From Enterovirga rhinocerotis (GTDB lineage: Bacteria; Pseudomonadota; Alphaproteobacteria; Rhizobiales; Beijerinckiaceae), in assembly GCF_004363955.1 (NCBI RefSeq), contig NZ_SNZR01000013.1:558001-622000 (forward strand): a stretch of DNA of 64,000 nucleotides. Direction: 5' to 3'. Made by a program: the position numbers and the translations under genes. Each line of letters begins with the position of its first letter. Positions within the stretch are counted from its first letter, which is position 1. The notes below the pieces were generated by a model. The model searched no databases, was not told where the DNA came from, and saw only the letters and a list, made by a program, of their open reading frames with translations. Positions 53,198 through 62,111 of this stretch are shown piece after piece.

Positions 53198-54244
53198 TCA
53201 GCGGATCATCAGAACCCAGTAGTCGAGTTCGAGCACGACGGCGGGATGATAGCCATCCCCTTCGCGGCCGGGACAGTCGCCGCAGGGCTGGTTCTTGGTG
53301 GCGATGGTGCGGACGCGCAGGGCGCCGAGATCGGCCCGGCCGGGCAGTTCGGCCGTCTCGAGGATCTCGCTCCAGGCATAGATCGTGTCGCCCGCGAAGC
53401 TCGGAGAGACGTGGCGCCCGCCATTGATGGCGGCGACGCGGCAGGCATTGCCGAGACCGTTGAAGCTCAGCGCGCGCGCGGTCGCGATGATGTGGCCGCC
53501 ATAGATGAGCCTCTTGCCGAAGCGGGTGTCCTTCGCGGCATGGGCGTCGAAATGGACCTTGGCCGTGTTCTGGTAGAGGCGTGTCGCCAGCTGGTGCTCG
53601 GCCTCCTCGATCGTCGCGCCGTCGACATGGTCGATCCGCTCGCCGGCCGCGTAATCGCCGAACCGGTGCGCGCTCCCGGCGAGGCCGTCGTCCCAGCCTG
53701 TCGGATCGAGCTCGGGGCAGCCCTCGCCGAGAAGGGCCGGCGCGACCGCCTTGGGAAGCTCCGGGACGTGCTCGGGCGGATTGGGCGCCGCGGGATCGCG
53801 CTTCTGCACCATGACCCAGCGGTTGTAATCGAGGACCGCTTCGCCGCGGTCGTTTGTCCCCTGCGTGCGGACATAGACGATGCCCGTCTTGCCCGAGGCG
53901 TTCGCCTTGAGGCCGATCACCTCGGAGACCGCCGAGACCGTGTCGCCCGGATAGACCGGGCGCAGGAACCGGGCGCCGGCATAGCCGAGATTGGCGACCG
54001 CGTTCAGGGAGACGTCCGGCACCGTCTTTCCGAACACGATGTTGAAGAGGAGGATGTCGTCGACGGGGCTCGCCGGATAGCCCGCCGCCCGGGCGAAGCT
54101 GTCGGCCGATTGCAGGGCGAAGCGCGAGCCGTAGATGGCGGTCGCGAGCGACACGTCGCCCGCGGTGATGGTCCGCGGCGTCGCGTGGCGGATCTCCTGG
54201 CCGAGGCGGAAATCCTCGAAGAAGTTGCCCGGATTGGTCTTCAT
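53198..54244 (-). CDS. mch: Mesaconyl-CoA hydratase (double MaoC domain)
   Basis: 348-aa two-hot-dog-domain hydratase. KTNPGNFFEDFRLGQEIRHATPRTIT, PVDDILLFNIVFGKTVPDVS and YGGHIIATARALSFNGL agree closely with remembered mesaconyl-CoA hydratases (also called Mcd/MeaC), which convert mesaconyl-CoA to beta-methylmalyl-CoA in the ethylmalonyl-CoA pathway. GGGGAG precedes ATG 54244; an ATG at 54250 is next to it. It seems to head an operon with AhpD-like and BKACE genes, an unusual setting, so a paralogue with another substrate is possible. Confidence 0.8.
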   Translation of the reverse strand: MKTNPGNFFEDFRLGQEIRHATPRTITAGDVSLATAIYGSRFALQSADSFARAAGYPASPVDDILLFNIVFGKTVPDVSLNAVANLGYAGARFLRPVYPGDTVSAVSEVIGLKANASGKTGIVYVRTQGTNDRGEAVLDYNRWVMVQKRDPAAPNPPEHVPELPKAVAPALLGEGCPELDPTGWDDGLAGSAHRFGDYAAGERIDHVDGATIEEAEHQLATRLYQNTAKVHFDAHAAKDTRFGKRLIYGGHIIATARALSFNGLGNACRVAAINGGRHVSPSFAGDTIYAWSEILETAELPGRADLGALRVRTIATKNQPCGDCPGREGDGYHPAVVLELDYWVLMIR

Positions 54245-54341
54245 GCGCATCTCCCCGCGTCCCGTCCGGACTTGAAAGCCCGACCCGAACGAAATCGCAA
54301 GTCGCGGGCCGGAGTCTGCCGTCCGACCGCACACCCGCCCG

Positions 54342-54440
54342 CCTCATGCTGAGGTGCTCGCCTGAAGGGCGAGCCTCGAAGCACCCGTAGCCGTTGTGCG
54401 TCCTTCGAGGCTTCGCTGCGCGAAGCACCTCAGGATGAGG
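54342..54440. repeat. Intergenic inverted repeat between mch and folD
   Basis: CCTCATGCTGAGGTGCTCGC at the left and GCGAAGCACCTCAGGATGAGG at the right are complementary with few mismatches, and inner GCCTCGAAGCAC pairs with TCCTTCGAGGC. The element belongs to the class of alphaproteobacterial intergenic palindromes seen also at 14947-15051. Confidence 0.7.
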
Positions 54441-54486
54441 AGGCCGGCCGGCCCGAGCCCCGGCAATGACGCTCCCGCTGGCGCCG

Positions 54487-55383
54487 CTAAAACGCCGCCA
54501 CTTCCAACACGACCTCCGGCAGGCCCCGACGCGCGCGGGCCGCCTTCACCGTGTTGGCGAGGAGACAGGCGATGGTCATCGGTCCGACGCCGCCCGGAAC
54601 GGGCGTGATCGCCGCCGCATGGGCCGCCGCCTCGTCGTAGGCGACGTCGCCGACGAGGCGGGACGTGCCGCCTTCGCCCTCGATGCGGTTGATGCCGACA
54701 TCGATGACGACGGCGCCCGGCTTGATCCAGTCGCCGCGGATCATCTCGGGCCGGCCGACCGCCGCGACGAGGAGATCCGCACTCCGGCAGACCGCCGGCA
54801 GGTCGCGCGTGCGCGAATGGGCGACCGTCACCGTCGCGCTCTCGGCGAGGAGAAGCTGCGCCACCGGCTTGCCGACGATGTTCGAGCGGCCGACCACCAC
54901 GGCATCGAGCCCCGCGAGGCTCGGCAGGACGGTCTTCGCCAGCATGACGCAGCCGACCGGCGTGCAGGGCACGAGGGCCGGCTGGCCCGTCGCGAGGCGC
55001 CCGGCATTGACGGGGTGGAAGCCGTCGACGTCCTTCGCCGGGTCGATGGCGAGGATCACGCGCGAGGCGTCGATCTGGGGCGGCAGCGGGAGCTGGACGA
55101 GGATGCCGTCGACGTCGTCGTCCCGGTTCAACCTGTCGATCAGCGCCAGGAGCTCGGCCTCGCCGGTCTCGGCGGGGAGCATGTGGTCGATCGAGCGCAT
55201 GCCAGCGGCGACCGTCATCTTCTTCTTCGAGCCGACATAGACGCGGCTCGCCGGGTCGTCGCCCACGAGGACGACCGCGAGGCCGGGGACGACGCCGTCC
55301 CGCGCGAGATCGGCCACGGCGTCGGCGACGCGCGCGCGCAGGGACGCGGCGACGGCTTTCCCGTCGATGCGGATGGCGGTCAT
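54487..55383 (-). CDS. folD: Methylenetetrahydrofolate dehydrogenase/cyclohydrolase FolD
   Basis: 298-aa bifunctional enzyme that interconverts 5,10-methylene-, methenyl- and formyl-tetrahydrofolate with NADP. Catalytic Lys is in YVGSKKK near residue 54; [20 protein letters not shown] and [15 protein letters not shown] are signatures. ATG overlaps the yggU stop by 4 bp. FolD is essential to one-carbon metabolism; the yggT-yggU-folD order is frequent in Hyphomicrobiales. Confidence 0.97.
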   Translation of the reverse strand: MTAIRIDGKAVAASLRARVADAVADLARDGVVPGLAVVLVGDDPASRVYVGSKKKMTVAAGMRSIDHMLPAETGEAELLALIDRLNRDDDVDGILVQLPLPPQIDASRVILAIDPAKDVDGFHPVNAGRLATGQPALVPCTPVGCVMLAKTVLPSLAGLDAVVVGRSNIVGKPVAQLLLAESATVTVAHSRTRDLPAVCRSADLLVAAVGRPEMIRGDWIKPGAVVIDVGINRIEGEGGTSRLVGDVAYDEAAAHAAAITPVPGGVGPMTIACLLANTVKAARARRGLPEVVLEVAAF

Positions 55384-55712
55384 CGGGGTCTCTCTTGGGC
55401 GCAGAGCGCCTCCAGTCGGGCCGTCAGGTCGTCCGGATCGCCAGCGACGGCAAGCGTCTTCACGCGGGCCGTCGCGCCCGAGGCGACGCTGACGGCCGAG
55501 GGTGGGCGTCCGAGGGCGGCGGCGAGGCAGCGGCGGAGCGCGTCGTTCGCAGCGCCGTCGGCGGCCGCCGCCCGCACGCGGATGCGCAGCACGGCCCGGC
55601 CGTCGGAGAGATGCTCGATCCCCTCGACCGCATCGCGCCCGCCGCGCGGCGTCGCCCGCACGCGGATGGCGAGCCCCTCCGCGATGCGCCGGAAGGCCGG
55701 CTCGTCCTGCAT
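55380..55712 (-). CDS. yggU: DUF167/YggU family protein
   Basis: 110-aa small soluble protein. [20 protein letters not shown] and [23 protein letters not shown] are the DUF167 signature segments; function is unknown. Its ATG shares one base with the yggT stop (TGATG), and its stop overlaps folD (ATGA). Confidence 0.92.
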   Translation of the reverse strand: MQDEPAFRRIAEGLAIRVRATPRGGRDAVEGIEHLSDGRAVLRIRVRAAAADGAANDALRRCLAAALGRPPSAVSVASGATARVKTLAVAGDPDDLTARLEALCAQERPR

Positions 55713-56002
55713 CAGATCACGGCGGGATAGAGGTAGAGCTGGATCACGCGCTGGATGAAGAAGATGATCAGGAGGAGGATGATCGGCGAGATGTCGATCC
55801 CGCCGAGATTGGGCAGGATGTTCCGGATCGGCCGGAGCAGCGGCTCCGTGACCTGGTACAGGAAATTCCAGATCGAGCGCACGACGTCGTTGCGGACGTT
55901 GACGACGTTGAAGGCGATCAGCCAGCTCATGACGGCCGAGACGATCAGCACCCATACATAGAGCTGAAGCGCCAGCATGATGACGTCGAGGACAGCGCGC
56001 AT
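55712..56002 (-). CDS. yggT: YggT family membrane protein
   Basis: 96-aa integral membrane protein with helices at both ends ([20 protein letters not shown] and [20 protein letters not shown]) and the conserved middle [19 protein letters not shown]. The ATG at 56002 gives the family length; one at 56035 adds 11 non-conserved residues. Proposed roles in osmotic or division control are only from other species. Confidence 0.93.
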   Translation of the reverse strand: MRAVLDVIMLALQLYVWVLIVSAVMSWLIAFNVVNVRNDVVRSIWNFLYQVTEPLLRPIRNILPNLGGIDISPIILLLIIFFIQRVIQLYLYPAVI

Positions 56003-56131
56003 GGTCGTAAGGCTCGGCGGACGGATGCCCGGCATGTAGCGAGACCGCCGCGCCGCGACAACCCGTGGGGCGGCCGCATGCGGCCGGCACCGTCTCGACG
56101 AAGCCTCATCCTCGCCTGGGAGGCAGGCGCA

Positions 56132-57049
56132 TCACCAGCGATAGCCGATCGCCGCGGTCACGCGGCCATCGTAGAACTGACCGAAGGAGAGCACGGACGA
56201 CTTCTTGTCGCTGGAGAAGGTTCCGGCGGAGCCGAGGTAGTTGATAATCTCCGTATCAAGGCGGATGAAGGCCGGCCCGAACGCACGTTCGACGCCGACG
56301 CCGATCGTGACATACGGCGTGACGGCATCCGAGGTCCGGCGAGCTGCCGGGAGGATCGCGGGGCCTAGCCAGTACGCCCACTGCGACGCACCCGTCGAAC
56401 CTCGGATGAAGGCCGCACCCGCACCGATGCGGCCGAATACGAGCCACTCGTCGAAGGTGAGGCCTACGCGAAGGCTCGCATCGGCGCCGCCCTCGATACT
56501 CGCCTTCTGCCAGGACACGGCGGCGTGGTATGGGAGATAGCTCATCCGATCGATATAGGCCCGCCGCTGATCGCGCAGGTCGGCCCGCACCTCTCCGCCG
56601 AGATAGAGCGATCCGACTGTCTCGCCATAGCCGGCAAGGAGGCCGAAACTGGCGTTGGCATCCGAAGCACGCACCCTGTTCGGCGTGTAGCCGTAGGGAT
56701 AGATGGGGTTGACCGTGGACGTACCCGGCAAGGGCCGTCCCATCTGATCTCCGGCGAAGGTCACGCCACCGAATGCGCCGACATAGGCGCCGTCGAACGG
56801 GGAGGGTTTCGCCGCCTCGGCTGAGGCCAGGGCGGCAGGAGCAGTCGGCGCGATGCCGCGCGCCGCCGCGGGAGCGCGGGCCGGACGGGACGGCCGCCCT
56901 TTCAGGGCATGGACCTCCGCCCGCAGGGCCGCATTCTCCCGTTCGAGGCGGTCCATGCGGCGGGCCAACTCGGCGAGGTCGGCCGATGCGGGGGCGGAGA
57001 GCGATACGCACGAGGCCAGAACAACCCCCGCCAAGACTGTCTTCCGCAC
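56132..57049 (-). CDS. Outer-membrane beta-barrel protein with N-terminal coiled coil
   Basis: 305-aa secreted protein. The signal peptide ends ASA near residue 23. LARRMDRLERENAALRAEVHALK forms a coiled coil that may trimerise, then a Pro/Ala/Arg linker, then a barrel from FDGAYVGAFGGVTFAGD to the final TAAIGYRW. C-terminal Trp fits BAM recognition. Function is unknown; the coiled coil resembles the periplasmic anchor of some porins. Confidence 0.8.
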   Translation of the reverse strand: MRKTVLAGVVLASCVSLSAPASADLAELARRMDRLERENAALRAEVHALKGRPSRPARAPAAARGIAPTAPAALASAEAAKPSPFDGAYVGAFGGVTFAGDQMGRPLPGTSTVNPIYPYGYTPNRVRASDANASFGLLAGYGETVGSLYLGGEVRADLRDQRRAYIDRMSYLPYHAAVSWQKASIEGGADASLRVGLTFDEWLVFGRIGAGAAFIRGSTGASQWAYWLGPAILPAARRTSDAVTPYVTIGVGVERAFGPAFIRLDTEIINYLGSAGTFSSDKKSSVLSFGQFYDGRVTAAIGYRW

Positions 57050-57202
57050 GTTCGCTCTTTCCTGATCGTTCCGGATCGAGAAACAGTCTACAGTTGTCGG
57101 AAGTCAATCAGGGGCGAGGGTTCCGCCGGACAAAGAAGTCGGCTGTGGCCGCGCGATCTCATCCTTAAGGTGTAGGGCCGGCCGGCCTGGGCAGGGGCCC
57201 TC

Positions 57203-57676
57203 TCAGGCCTCCTTCGCCGCCTCGCCCTGCGGCTTCTTCATCATGAGCCCCGTGCGGTCGCAGGTGCCGCAGAGGATGCCGTCCTGGTTGAAGGCCTCGT
57301 GGCGGAAGGTCACGATGCCCTCGCCCGGGCGCGACTTGGATTCGCGCTTGCCGAGGATCGTGGTGCGGATCCTGATCGTGTCGCCCTCGAAGAGCGGATG
57401 GGGGAACTTGACGTCCGTCATGCCGAGATTGGCGATGGTCGTCCCGAAGGTCGTGTCGTCCACCGACATCCCGACCATGCAGCCGAGCGTGAAGAGGCTG
57501 TTCACCAGCGGCTTCTTGAACGGCGTCTTCGCCGCTGCGTGATTGTCGATATGGAAGGGCTGCGTGTTCATCGTCAGGAGCGAGAACCACTTGTTGTCCG
57601 CTTCCGTGATGGTGCGCGTCCAGCGATGGTCGAAGACCATCCCCTCCTCGAACTCCTCGAACCACAGCCCGGGCAT
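57203..57676 (-). CDS. MaoC-like hydratase, paralogue of 34618-35136
   Basis: 157-aa hot-dog hydratase. WFSLLTMNTQPFHIDNHAA is the catalytic region, and GDTIRIRTTILGKRESKSRPGEGIV repeats the KRESKSRP segment of the 34618 protein. It stands alone between the outer-membrane protein and the Crp-like gene. Substrate unknown; a small branched enoyl-CoA or mesaconyl-type substrate is an inference from family resemblance. Confidence 0.88.
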   Translation of the reverse strand: MPGLWFEEFEEGMVFDHRWTRTITEADNKWFSLLTMNTQPFHIDNHAAAKTPFKKPLVNSLFTLGCMVGMSVDDTTFGTTIANLGMTDVKFPHPLFEGDTIRIRTTILGKRESKSRPGEGIVTFRHEAFNQDGILCGTCDRTGLMMKKPQGEAAKEA

Positions 57677-57757
57677 CGCATCCTCCGTCGTTTCACAGAC
57701 GGATACGCGGGTGGGCGCCGGATGGACAAGTCCCTGGCGCCGGTGGGCGGGAGGGGC

Positions 57758-58522
57758 TCAGGCGGGGTCGGCGCGCTCGTGGGGCGTGATGTGCAGATAG
57801 GCCGGGTCGAACTCGCCGAGAGCGGCGAGAGCGCTCCAGTCGCGCGCCATGATCATCCGCCCGTTGCTCTCGATCAGTTTTCGGGCGCGCAACTCCTGGA
57901 GCGTGCGGTTCATGTGGACGGCGGACACGCCGAGGGCGTCCGCGAGGTCCGTCTGCGAGATCGGCAGCTCGATCGCGTCCCCGTTGCCGAGACCGACCGA
58001 GGCCAGCCGCGTATGCATCTCGCACAGGAAATGGGCCGTCCGGCTCAGGGCGTCCCGGTGGCCGAGATTGACGATCCATTCGCGGAAGACGGCGGCGTCG
58101 ACGAGCGTCAGCCGCCAGAGCGCTCCGGCGAGCCGCGGATAGCGCAGATTCAGGTCGTGGAGGTCGCGATGCGCGATCAGCCCGGCCGTCATCCCCGTCA
58201 GCGAGGCGAGGGTATGGTCCATCACGGCAAGGTGAAGGCTCTGCAGGTCCGGGATGTCTCCCGGGACGTGGAAGGCGATGATGTGCCGGTCGCCCTCGGC
58301 GCCGATCTTGTAGCGGATGGCATAGCCCGAGAGGACGACGCAGCAGGTCTCCGGCCTCTCGCCTTCGCAGAGGATATCCGTTCGCGGCGGCAGGTCGCGC
58401 ACGGACATCGGCACGCGCAGCAACGCCTCCCGCTCCTCCGCCGACAGGGCCGCGACCGTCTCGACCCTGCGCAGGAGCGGGACGTTCCGCGATTCCCGTC
58501 CGAGCAACACCCTGATACCCAC
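57758..58522 (-). CDS. Crp/Fnr family transcriptional regulator
   Basis: 254-aa regulator. The cyclic-nucleotide-type barrel includes DILCEGERPETCCVVLSGYAIRY and FHVPGDIPDLQSLHL; the winged helix has ISQTDLADALGVSAVHMNRTLQELRARKLIE. GTG at 58522 is preceded by GAGG; downstream GTG at 58510 is an alternative. It resembles the non-Fnr Crp paralogues common in Bradyrhizobium and Methylobacterium. There is no Fe-S cysteine cluster. Confidence 0.88.
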   Translation of the reverse strand: MGIRVLLGRESRNVPLLRRVETVAALSAEEREALLRVPMSVRDLPPRTDILCEGERPETCCVVLSGYAIRYKIGAEGDRHIIAFHVPGDIPDLQSLHLAVMDHTLASLTGMTAGLIAHRDLHDLNLRYPRLAGALWRLTLVDAAVFREWIVNLGHRDALSRTAHFLCEMHTRLASVGLGNGDAIELPISQTDLADALGVSAVHMNRTLQELRARKLIESNGRMIMARDWSALAALGEFDPAYLHITPHERADPA

Positions 58523-58628
58523 CGTATACCTCGGCACCGACGCGCGTCTGGACTCGTTTCGTGATGGAAGGCGACGGTCGCCAATCCTAGAGCCGAAAGG
58601 CCCGGAGCGCCACCGGCGCCGATGGAGG

Positions 58629-59387
58629 CTACATCCGCGACAGGAGCAGGAGCGACCGCCCCCGGGCGTCGCGCAGGACAAGCTTTGCGCGGGTCTGATC
58701 GAGCGTCCAGGCCCTGGCCCGGCGCAGAGCCTCGAAGAACCGCCGCTCCTGATCCATCGCCGCTGGCGGGCAGGCCATCTCGGTGCTCGCGAGCGGCCCG
58801 AAGACGATGGCGGCCCCGTTGACGGACGCACGGCCGGACATCCGGTTGCAGCCGCCCGTGCCGGAGACGGCGCCGTCCGTTGCGAGGTCGAGGACGCTCT
58901 GGAGCCGGTCGACGACGCCGCGACCGCCGATGCGCTCGGCCCGCCAGCGGCCGGCGGGGCTCGCGGCCTGCGGCTCGCCCCCGACGCGCCGCACCAGGAT
59001 GTCGGTCGCGTTCGGCCCGCCCGCGAAGACGGGGTGGCGGTCGGTGGAGAGGAACAGCAGCCGTCCGCCGGCCGTGATCCTTGCGTGGAGCGCGTAGCTC
59101 CGGCCCGGCAGGATCCGCGCGTCGTCGTAACCGAGCCGATAGCGGATGGGCGCCTGCCTCCCGGGTCGGATCGTCGTCCGGCCGAGCGTGACCGCCCGCG
59201 CGTCGGCCCGCGAGACGTCGAGCAGGCTCACCTCGACCAATGCGGACGGCGGCAAGGCCATCCGCTCCCGATAGATCACTCTCCCGTCGAGAAACCGTGT
59301 CCCGGCCTCCGCCGCCTCCGTGAGCGGCCAGAGACAGGCCATGGCCGCCAGGATCGCGAGCTTGTGGGCGTGTCCCCGCCGCGTCAT
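58629..59387 (-). CDS. YbaY domain plus META domain exported protein
   Basis: 252-aa protein. The signal peptide follows MTRRGHAHK and ends EAG. A YbaY/YscW-like beta domain spans about 30-135 (RVIYRERMALPPSALVEVSLLDVS and PIRYRLGYDD), and a META (HslJ-like) domain spans 145-250 (SGTGGCNRMSGRASV, ASTEMACPPAAMDQE). No lipobox cysteine is seen at the cleavage site. GGAGCGG precedes ATG 59387. Probably an envelope stress or heat-linked protein, as inferred from HslJ. Confidence 0.85.
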   Translation of the reverse strand: MTRRGHAHKLAILAAMACLWPLTEAAEAGTRFLDGRVIYRERMALPPSALVEVSLLDVSRADARAVTLGRTTIRPGRQAPIRYRLGYDDARILPGRSYALHARITAGGRLLFLSTDRHPVFAGGPNATDILVRRVGGEPQAASPAGRWRAERIGGRGVVDRLQSVLDLATDGAVSGTGGCNRMSGRASVNGAAIVFGPLASTEMACPPAAMDQERRFFEALRRARAWTLDQTRAKLVLRDARGRSLLLLSRM

Positions 59388-59495
59388 CCGTCCGCTCCTG
59401 TCCCGGGTTCCCGCCTTCATCCGCGTCTCCCGCCTTGCGTCGTTGCCTGCCGGCCGACCGCGAGCTAGCGTTCTCCCCGTATAGGAGATGGCTCA

Positions 59496-60170
59496 GTGAC
59501 GGTGAATTTTGGAATCCTGTGCTTCCCCCGCGTGCAGCAACTCGACCTGACGGGACCGTTCGAGGTGTTCGCATCCGCCCGCGGAGCGACGGCGCATCTC
59601 GTCTGGAAGGATCTGACGCCCGTCCGGTCGGCGACGGGGCTCATGCTGCAGCCCACCGTGACCTTCGCCGACGCCCCGGCCTTCGACGTCCTGTGCGTAC
59701 CGGGCGGGAGCGGGGTGAACCCGCTGCTCGAGGATGAGGAAACGCTCGACTTCATCCGCCGCCAGAGCGCCGGCGCGCGCTTCGTCACCTCGGTCTGCAC
59801 GGGGGCGCTGGTCCTCGGCGCCGCCGGTCTCCTGAAGGGCAAGCGGGCGACGACCCATTGGGATTCGCATCAGTTCCTGGCCAATTTCGGAGCCATTCCG
59901 GAACAGGGCCGCGTCGTGCGGGACGGCAACGTGTTCACCGCCGGCGGCGTGACGTCCGGAATCGATTTCGGCCTGGCCGTCGTCGCCGAGCTCTTCGGGA
60001 GGGAAGAGGCCGAGACGATCCAGCTCTACATGGAATACGCGCCGCAGCCGCCATTCGACGCGGGCACGCCCGAGACCGCCCCGGCCGCAATCGTCGAGAA
60101 GGCGCGGCAGAGCCTCGCCCCCTCCCGGCAGGCGAAGGTGGAGATCCTGGAGCGCCTGGGATTGTCGTAG
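59496..60170 (+). CDS. DJ-1/PfpI family protein, isonitrile hydratase-like
   Basis: 224-aa protein. FGILCFPRVQQLDLTGPFEVF is the N-terminal half and SVCTGALVLGAAGLLKGKRATTHW holds the nucleophilic Cys (near residue 101) with the AATTHW region typical of Pseudomonas isonitrile hydratase InhA. GTG start at 59496 follows AGGAGATGG. The activity is probable only by resemblance. Confidence 0.87.
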   Translation: MTVNFGILCFPRVQQLDLTGPFEVFASARGATAHLVWKDLTPVRSATGLMLQPTVTFADAPAFDVLCVPGGSGVNPLLEDEETLDFIRRQSAGARFVTSVCTGALVLGAAGLLKGKRATTHWDSHQFLANFGAIPEQGRVVRDGNVFTAGGVTSGIDFGLAVVAELFGREEAETIQLYMEYAPQPPFDAGTPETAPAAIVEKARQSLAPSRQAKVEILERLGLS

Positions 60171-60275
60171 CGCCGGCACGGCGACCGGGCGTCCGCGATC
60201 GGACGTCCGGCATCGCGGGACGGCCTGTCGGCTTTTCCACAGGACGGGGCGGCCGGTTCACGCCGTCCAGACGGA

Positions 60276-60311
60276 TCGTTTCCGAACGCCCTCGCGGTCG
60301 TTCGGAAACGA
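60276..60311. terminator. Hairpin between the DJ-1 gene and tRNA-Gly
   Basis: TCGTTTCCGAACG (60276-60288) and CGTTCGGAAACGA (60299-60311) form a 13-bp perfect stem with a 10-nt loop. It sits between the convergent DJ-1-like gene and the tRNA pair and may end transcripts from both sides. Confidence 0.65.
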
Positions 60312-60346
60312 CACCGTCAGCGATTCGGCCAAGCACCTGAAAAGAT

Positions 60347-60420
60347 TGGAGCGGGTGAAGGGAATCGAACCCTCGTCATCAGCTTGGAAGGCTGTTGCTC
60401 TACCATTGAGCTACACCCGC
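60347..60420 (-). tRNA. tRNA-Gly (anticodon TCC)
   Basis: On the minus strand GCGGGTG pairs with CACCCGC in the acceptor stem. D arm TAGCTCAATGGTAGAGCA, anticodon loop CTTCCAA and T arm GGTTCGATTCC are standard. The 3' CCA is encoded. Anticodon TCC reads GGA/GGG. Transcribed with tRNA-Tyr 15 bp upstream. Confidence 0.97.
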
Positions 60421-60435
60421 ATCGCGCCGGGCCCG

Positions 60436-60520
60436 TGGTGGGGGAAGTAGGACTCGAACCTACGAAGGCATAGCCAGCGGATTTACAGTCCGCCCCCTTT
60501 GCCGCTCGGGACATTCCCCC
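60436..60520 (-). tRNA. tRNA-Tyr (anticodon GTA)
   Basis: On the minus strand GGGGGAA pairs with TTCCCCC. The anticodon loop CTGTAAA gives GTA. A long variable arm typical of bacterial class II tRNA-Tyr (GGCTATGCC-like) precedes the T arm GGTTCGAGTCC. CCA is encoded. The Tyr-Gly order resembles the tyr-gly tRNA clusters of other bacteria. Confidence 0.97.
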
Positions 60521-60616
60521 TTGCCACGGTGCGCCGTGCGCAAGCCGCTGCCCGGCAAGCCGGCCAGCGGGACCCGCGTTATGGTGAGCGCCCCGGCAGG
60601 TGTCAACTGCCTGTCA

Positions 60617-60946
60617 TCACGATGGCTCGACCGCGAGGATTGCGATCTCGGCCCGGCGGGTCTCGATCTCCGGATCGAAACCGCCGGGCGCGGCGAGCTG
60701 CACGGCGAAGTGCCGCTCGAAAGCATCCCAGGAGCGCCAGCGGGCGACGTTCAGGAACGCGCCGCTGCCTTCCGGGGCCGCGAGGAGGCGCGGCACGCCG
60801 TCCGGCAGCACGGCGCCATCCGTGATCCGCGTCAGCGTCTCGCCGAGGAAGTCGGGATGGCCGTCTGGCTTCTGTTCGGCGAAGCGCTGCAGGAATGCGG
60901 CCTCCCGGTCCGGCCGCGCGAAGCGCCGGATCAGGATGATCACCAT
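60617..60946 (-). CDS. ABM-fold (antibiotic biosynthesis monooxygenase-like) protein
   Basis: 109-aa ferredoxin-like barrel protein. MVIILIRRFARPDREAAFLQRF starts the fold and FLNVARWRSWDAFERHF is the typical second motif. The ATG at 60946 is 10 bp from the end of the M20 gene, suggesting one operon. Substrate unknown; some members act on heme or polyketides. Confidence 0.75.
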   Translation of the reverse strand: MVIILIRRFARPDREAAFLQRFAEQKPDGHPDFLGETLTRITDGAVLPDGVPRLLAAPEGSGAFLNVARWRSWDAFERHFAVQLAAPGGFDPEIETRRAEIAILAVEPS

Positions 60947-60956
60947 GGCGGCCGGC

Positions 60957-62111
60957 TCAGCGGAGCGCGGCGATGGCCATCGCGACGCCCTTGGCGCGGG
61001 GAAGGATCGAATCGAGTTCGAGATATTCGTCCGGCGAATGGGCGAGGCCGCCGACGGGGCCGGTCGAGCAAACGGTCGGGCAGCCGACGGCGGAGGTGAA
61101 GCCCGAATCGGCGCAGCCGCCCGAGAACTCGCCCTCGACCTTGTGTCCGAGGGAGGACATCGCCTCCTGGTAGAGGCCGAGGATCTCCTTCGAGGCCTCG
61201 TCCTGGACGAGAGGAAGGAACTCGCCCTTGATCTCGAGCACCGCGCTCGTGCCTTCGACGGTCGCCTCCGCGACGATCGCCTCGATCTTCGCCATCGCCT
61301 CGGCACGGTGCGGCGGTTCGACATAGCGCAGGTCGATGCCGATCTTGGCCCAGGGCGCGACCGTGTTGACGGACTGGCCGCCCGAGACGAGGCCGACATT
61401 GAGCGTCGTGCCGCGCTCGAGGTCGGTCACGTCCTTGAGCTTCACGATCTTGTGCGCCACCTCGTTGATCGCGCTGATCCCGGCCTGGAAGTTGCCGCCC
61501 GAATGCGAGGCCTTGCCGGTCACGGTGCATTCCATGAACACCCCGCCCTTGCGGCCGGTCACGACGTTGCCGGTCGGTCGGCCGGGCTCGGCGTTGAAGA
61601 CGCAGCGCGCGCCCCGCGCCGTCTCCTCGATGATCGGCCGGCAGGCCGGCGAGCCGATCTCCTCGTCGGAGGTGATGAGCACGGTCAGCGGCGCGGGCGC
61701 GCCGCCATGCTTGTGGAAGGCGGCGGCGACGAAGGCGTTCATGACGAGCCCTGCCTTCATGTCGGCGACGCCCGGCCCGTAGGCGCGGTTGCCCTTGACG
61801 GAGAAGGGGCGGCGGCCGGCTTCGCCCTTCGGGAACACCGTGTCGCGGTGGCCCATCAGCACGATCGGCCGGTTGCCGCCGCCCGACCCCGCGATCGTCG
61901 CGAGGAAGGCGTCCCCGAAGGTCTCGCGGGGGCGGCGGACGACCGGGATGCCGTGTTCGGTGAAGAAGCGCTCGAAACGCTCTCCGACCCGGTCGACGCC
62001 CTCCTTGTCGTAGCTCCCGGAATCGAGGTTCACGACCTCCTCCAGCAGCTTCACCATCGCGCCCTCCTGCGCGGTGAGCCAGTCGAGAACGGCGGTCGGG
62101 GCAGCGGTCAC
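60957..62111 (-). CDS. M20 peptidase, glutamate carboxypeptidase (CPG2) type
   Basis: 384-aa zinc exopeptidase. MGHRDTVFPKGEAGRRPF gives the first His/Asp, GPGVADMKAG the bridging Asp, SDEEIGSP the catalytic and metal Glu, and the lid domain includes ASHSGGNF. SGGCADSGFTSAVGCPTVCSTGPVGG near the end matches carboxypeptidase G2. It may release glutamate from folate-like or gamma-glutamyl compounds, but no signal peptide is seen, so it acts in the cytoplasm. Confidence 0.92.
   Translation of the reverse strand: MTAAPTAVLDWLTAQEGAMVKLLEEVVNLDSGSYDKEGVDRVGERFERFFTEHGIPVVRRPRETFGDAFLATIAGSGGGNRPIVLMGHRDTVFPKGEAGRRPFSVKGNRAYGPGVADMKAGLVMNAFVAAAFHKHGGAPAPLTVLITSDEEIGSPACRPIIEETARGARCVFNAEPGRPTGNVVTGRKGGVFMECTVTGKASHSGGNFQAGISAINEVAHKIVKLKDVTDLERGTTLNVGLVSGGQSVNTVAPWAKIGIDLRYVEPPHRAEAMAKIEAIVAEATVEGTSAVLEIKGEFLPLVQDEASKEILGLYQEAMSSLGHKVEGEFSGGCADSGFTSAVGCPTVCSTGPVGGLAHSPDEYLELDSILPRAKGVAMAIAALR

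Noticed and set aside
60276-60520. tRNA pair as an integration site for a mobile element
   Set aside because: No integrase gene or direct repeat of the tRNA 3' end is visible nearby.
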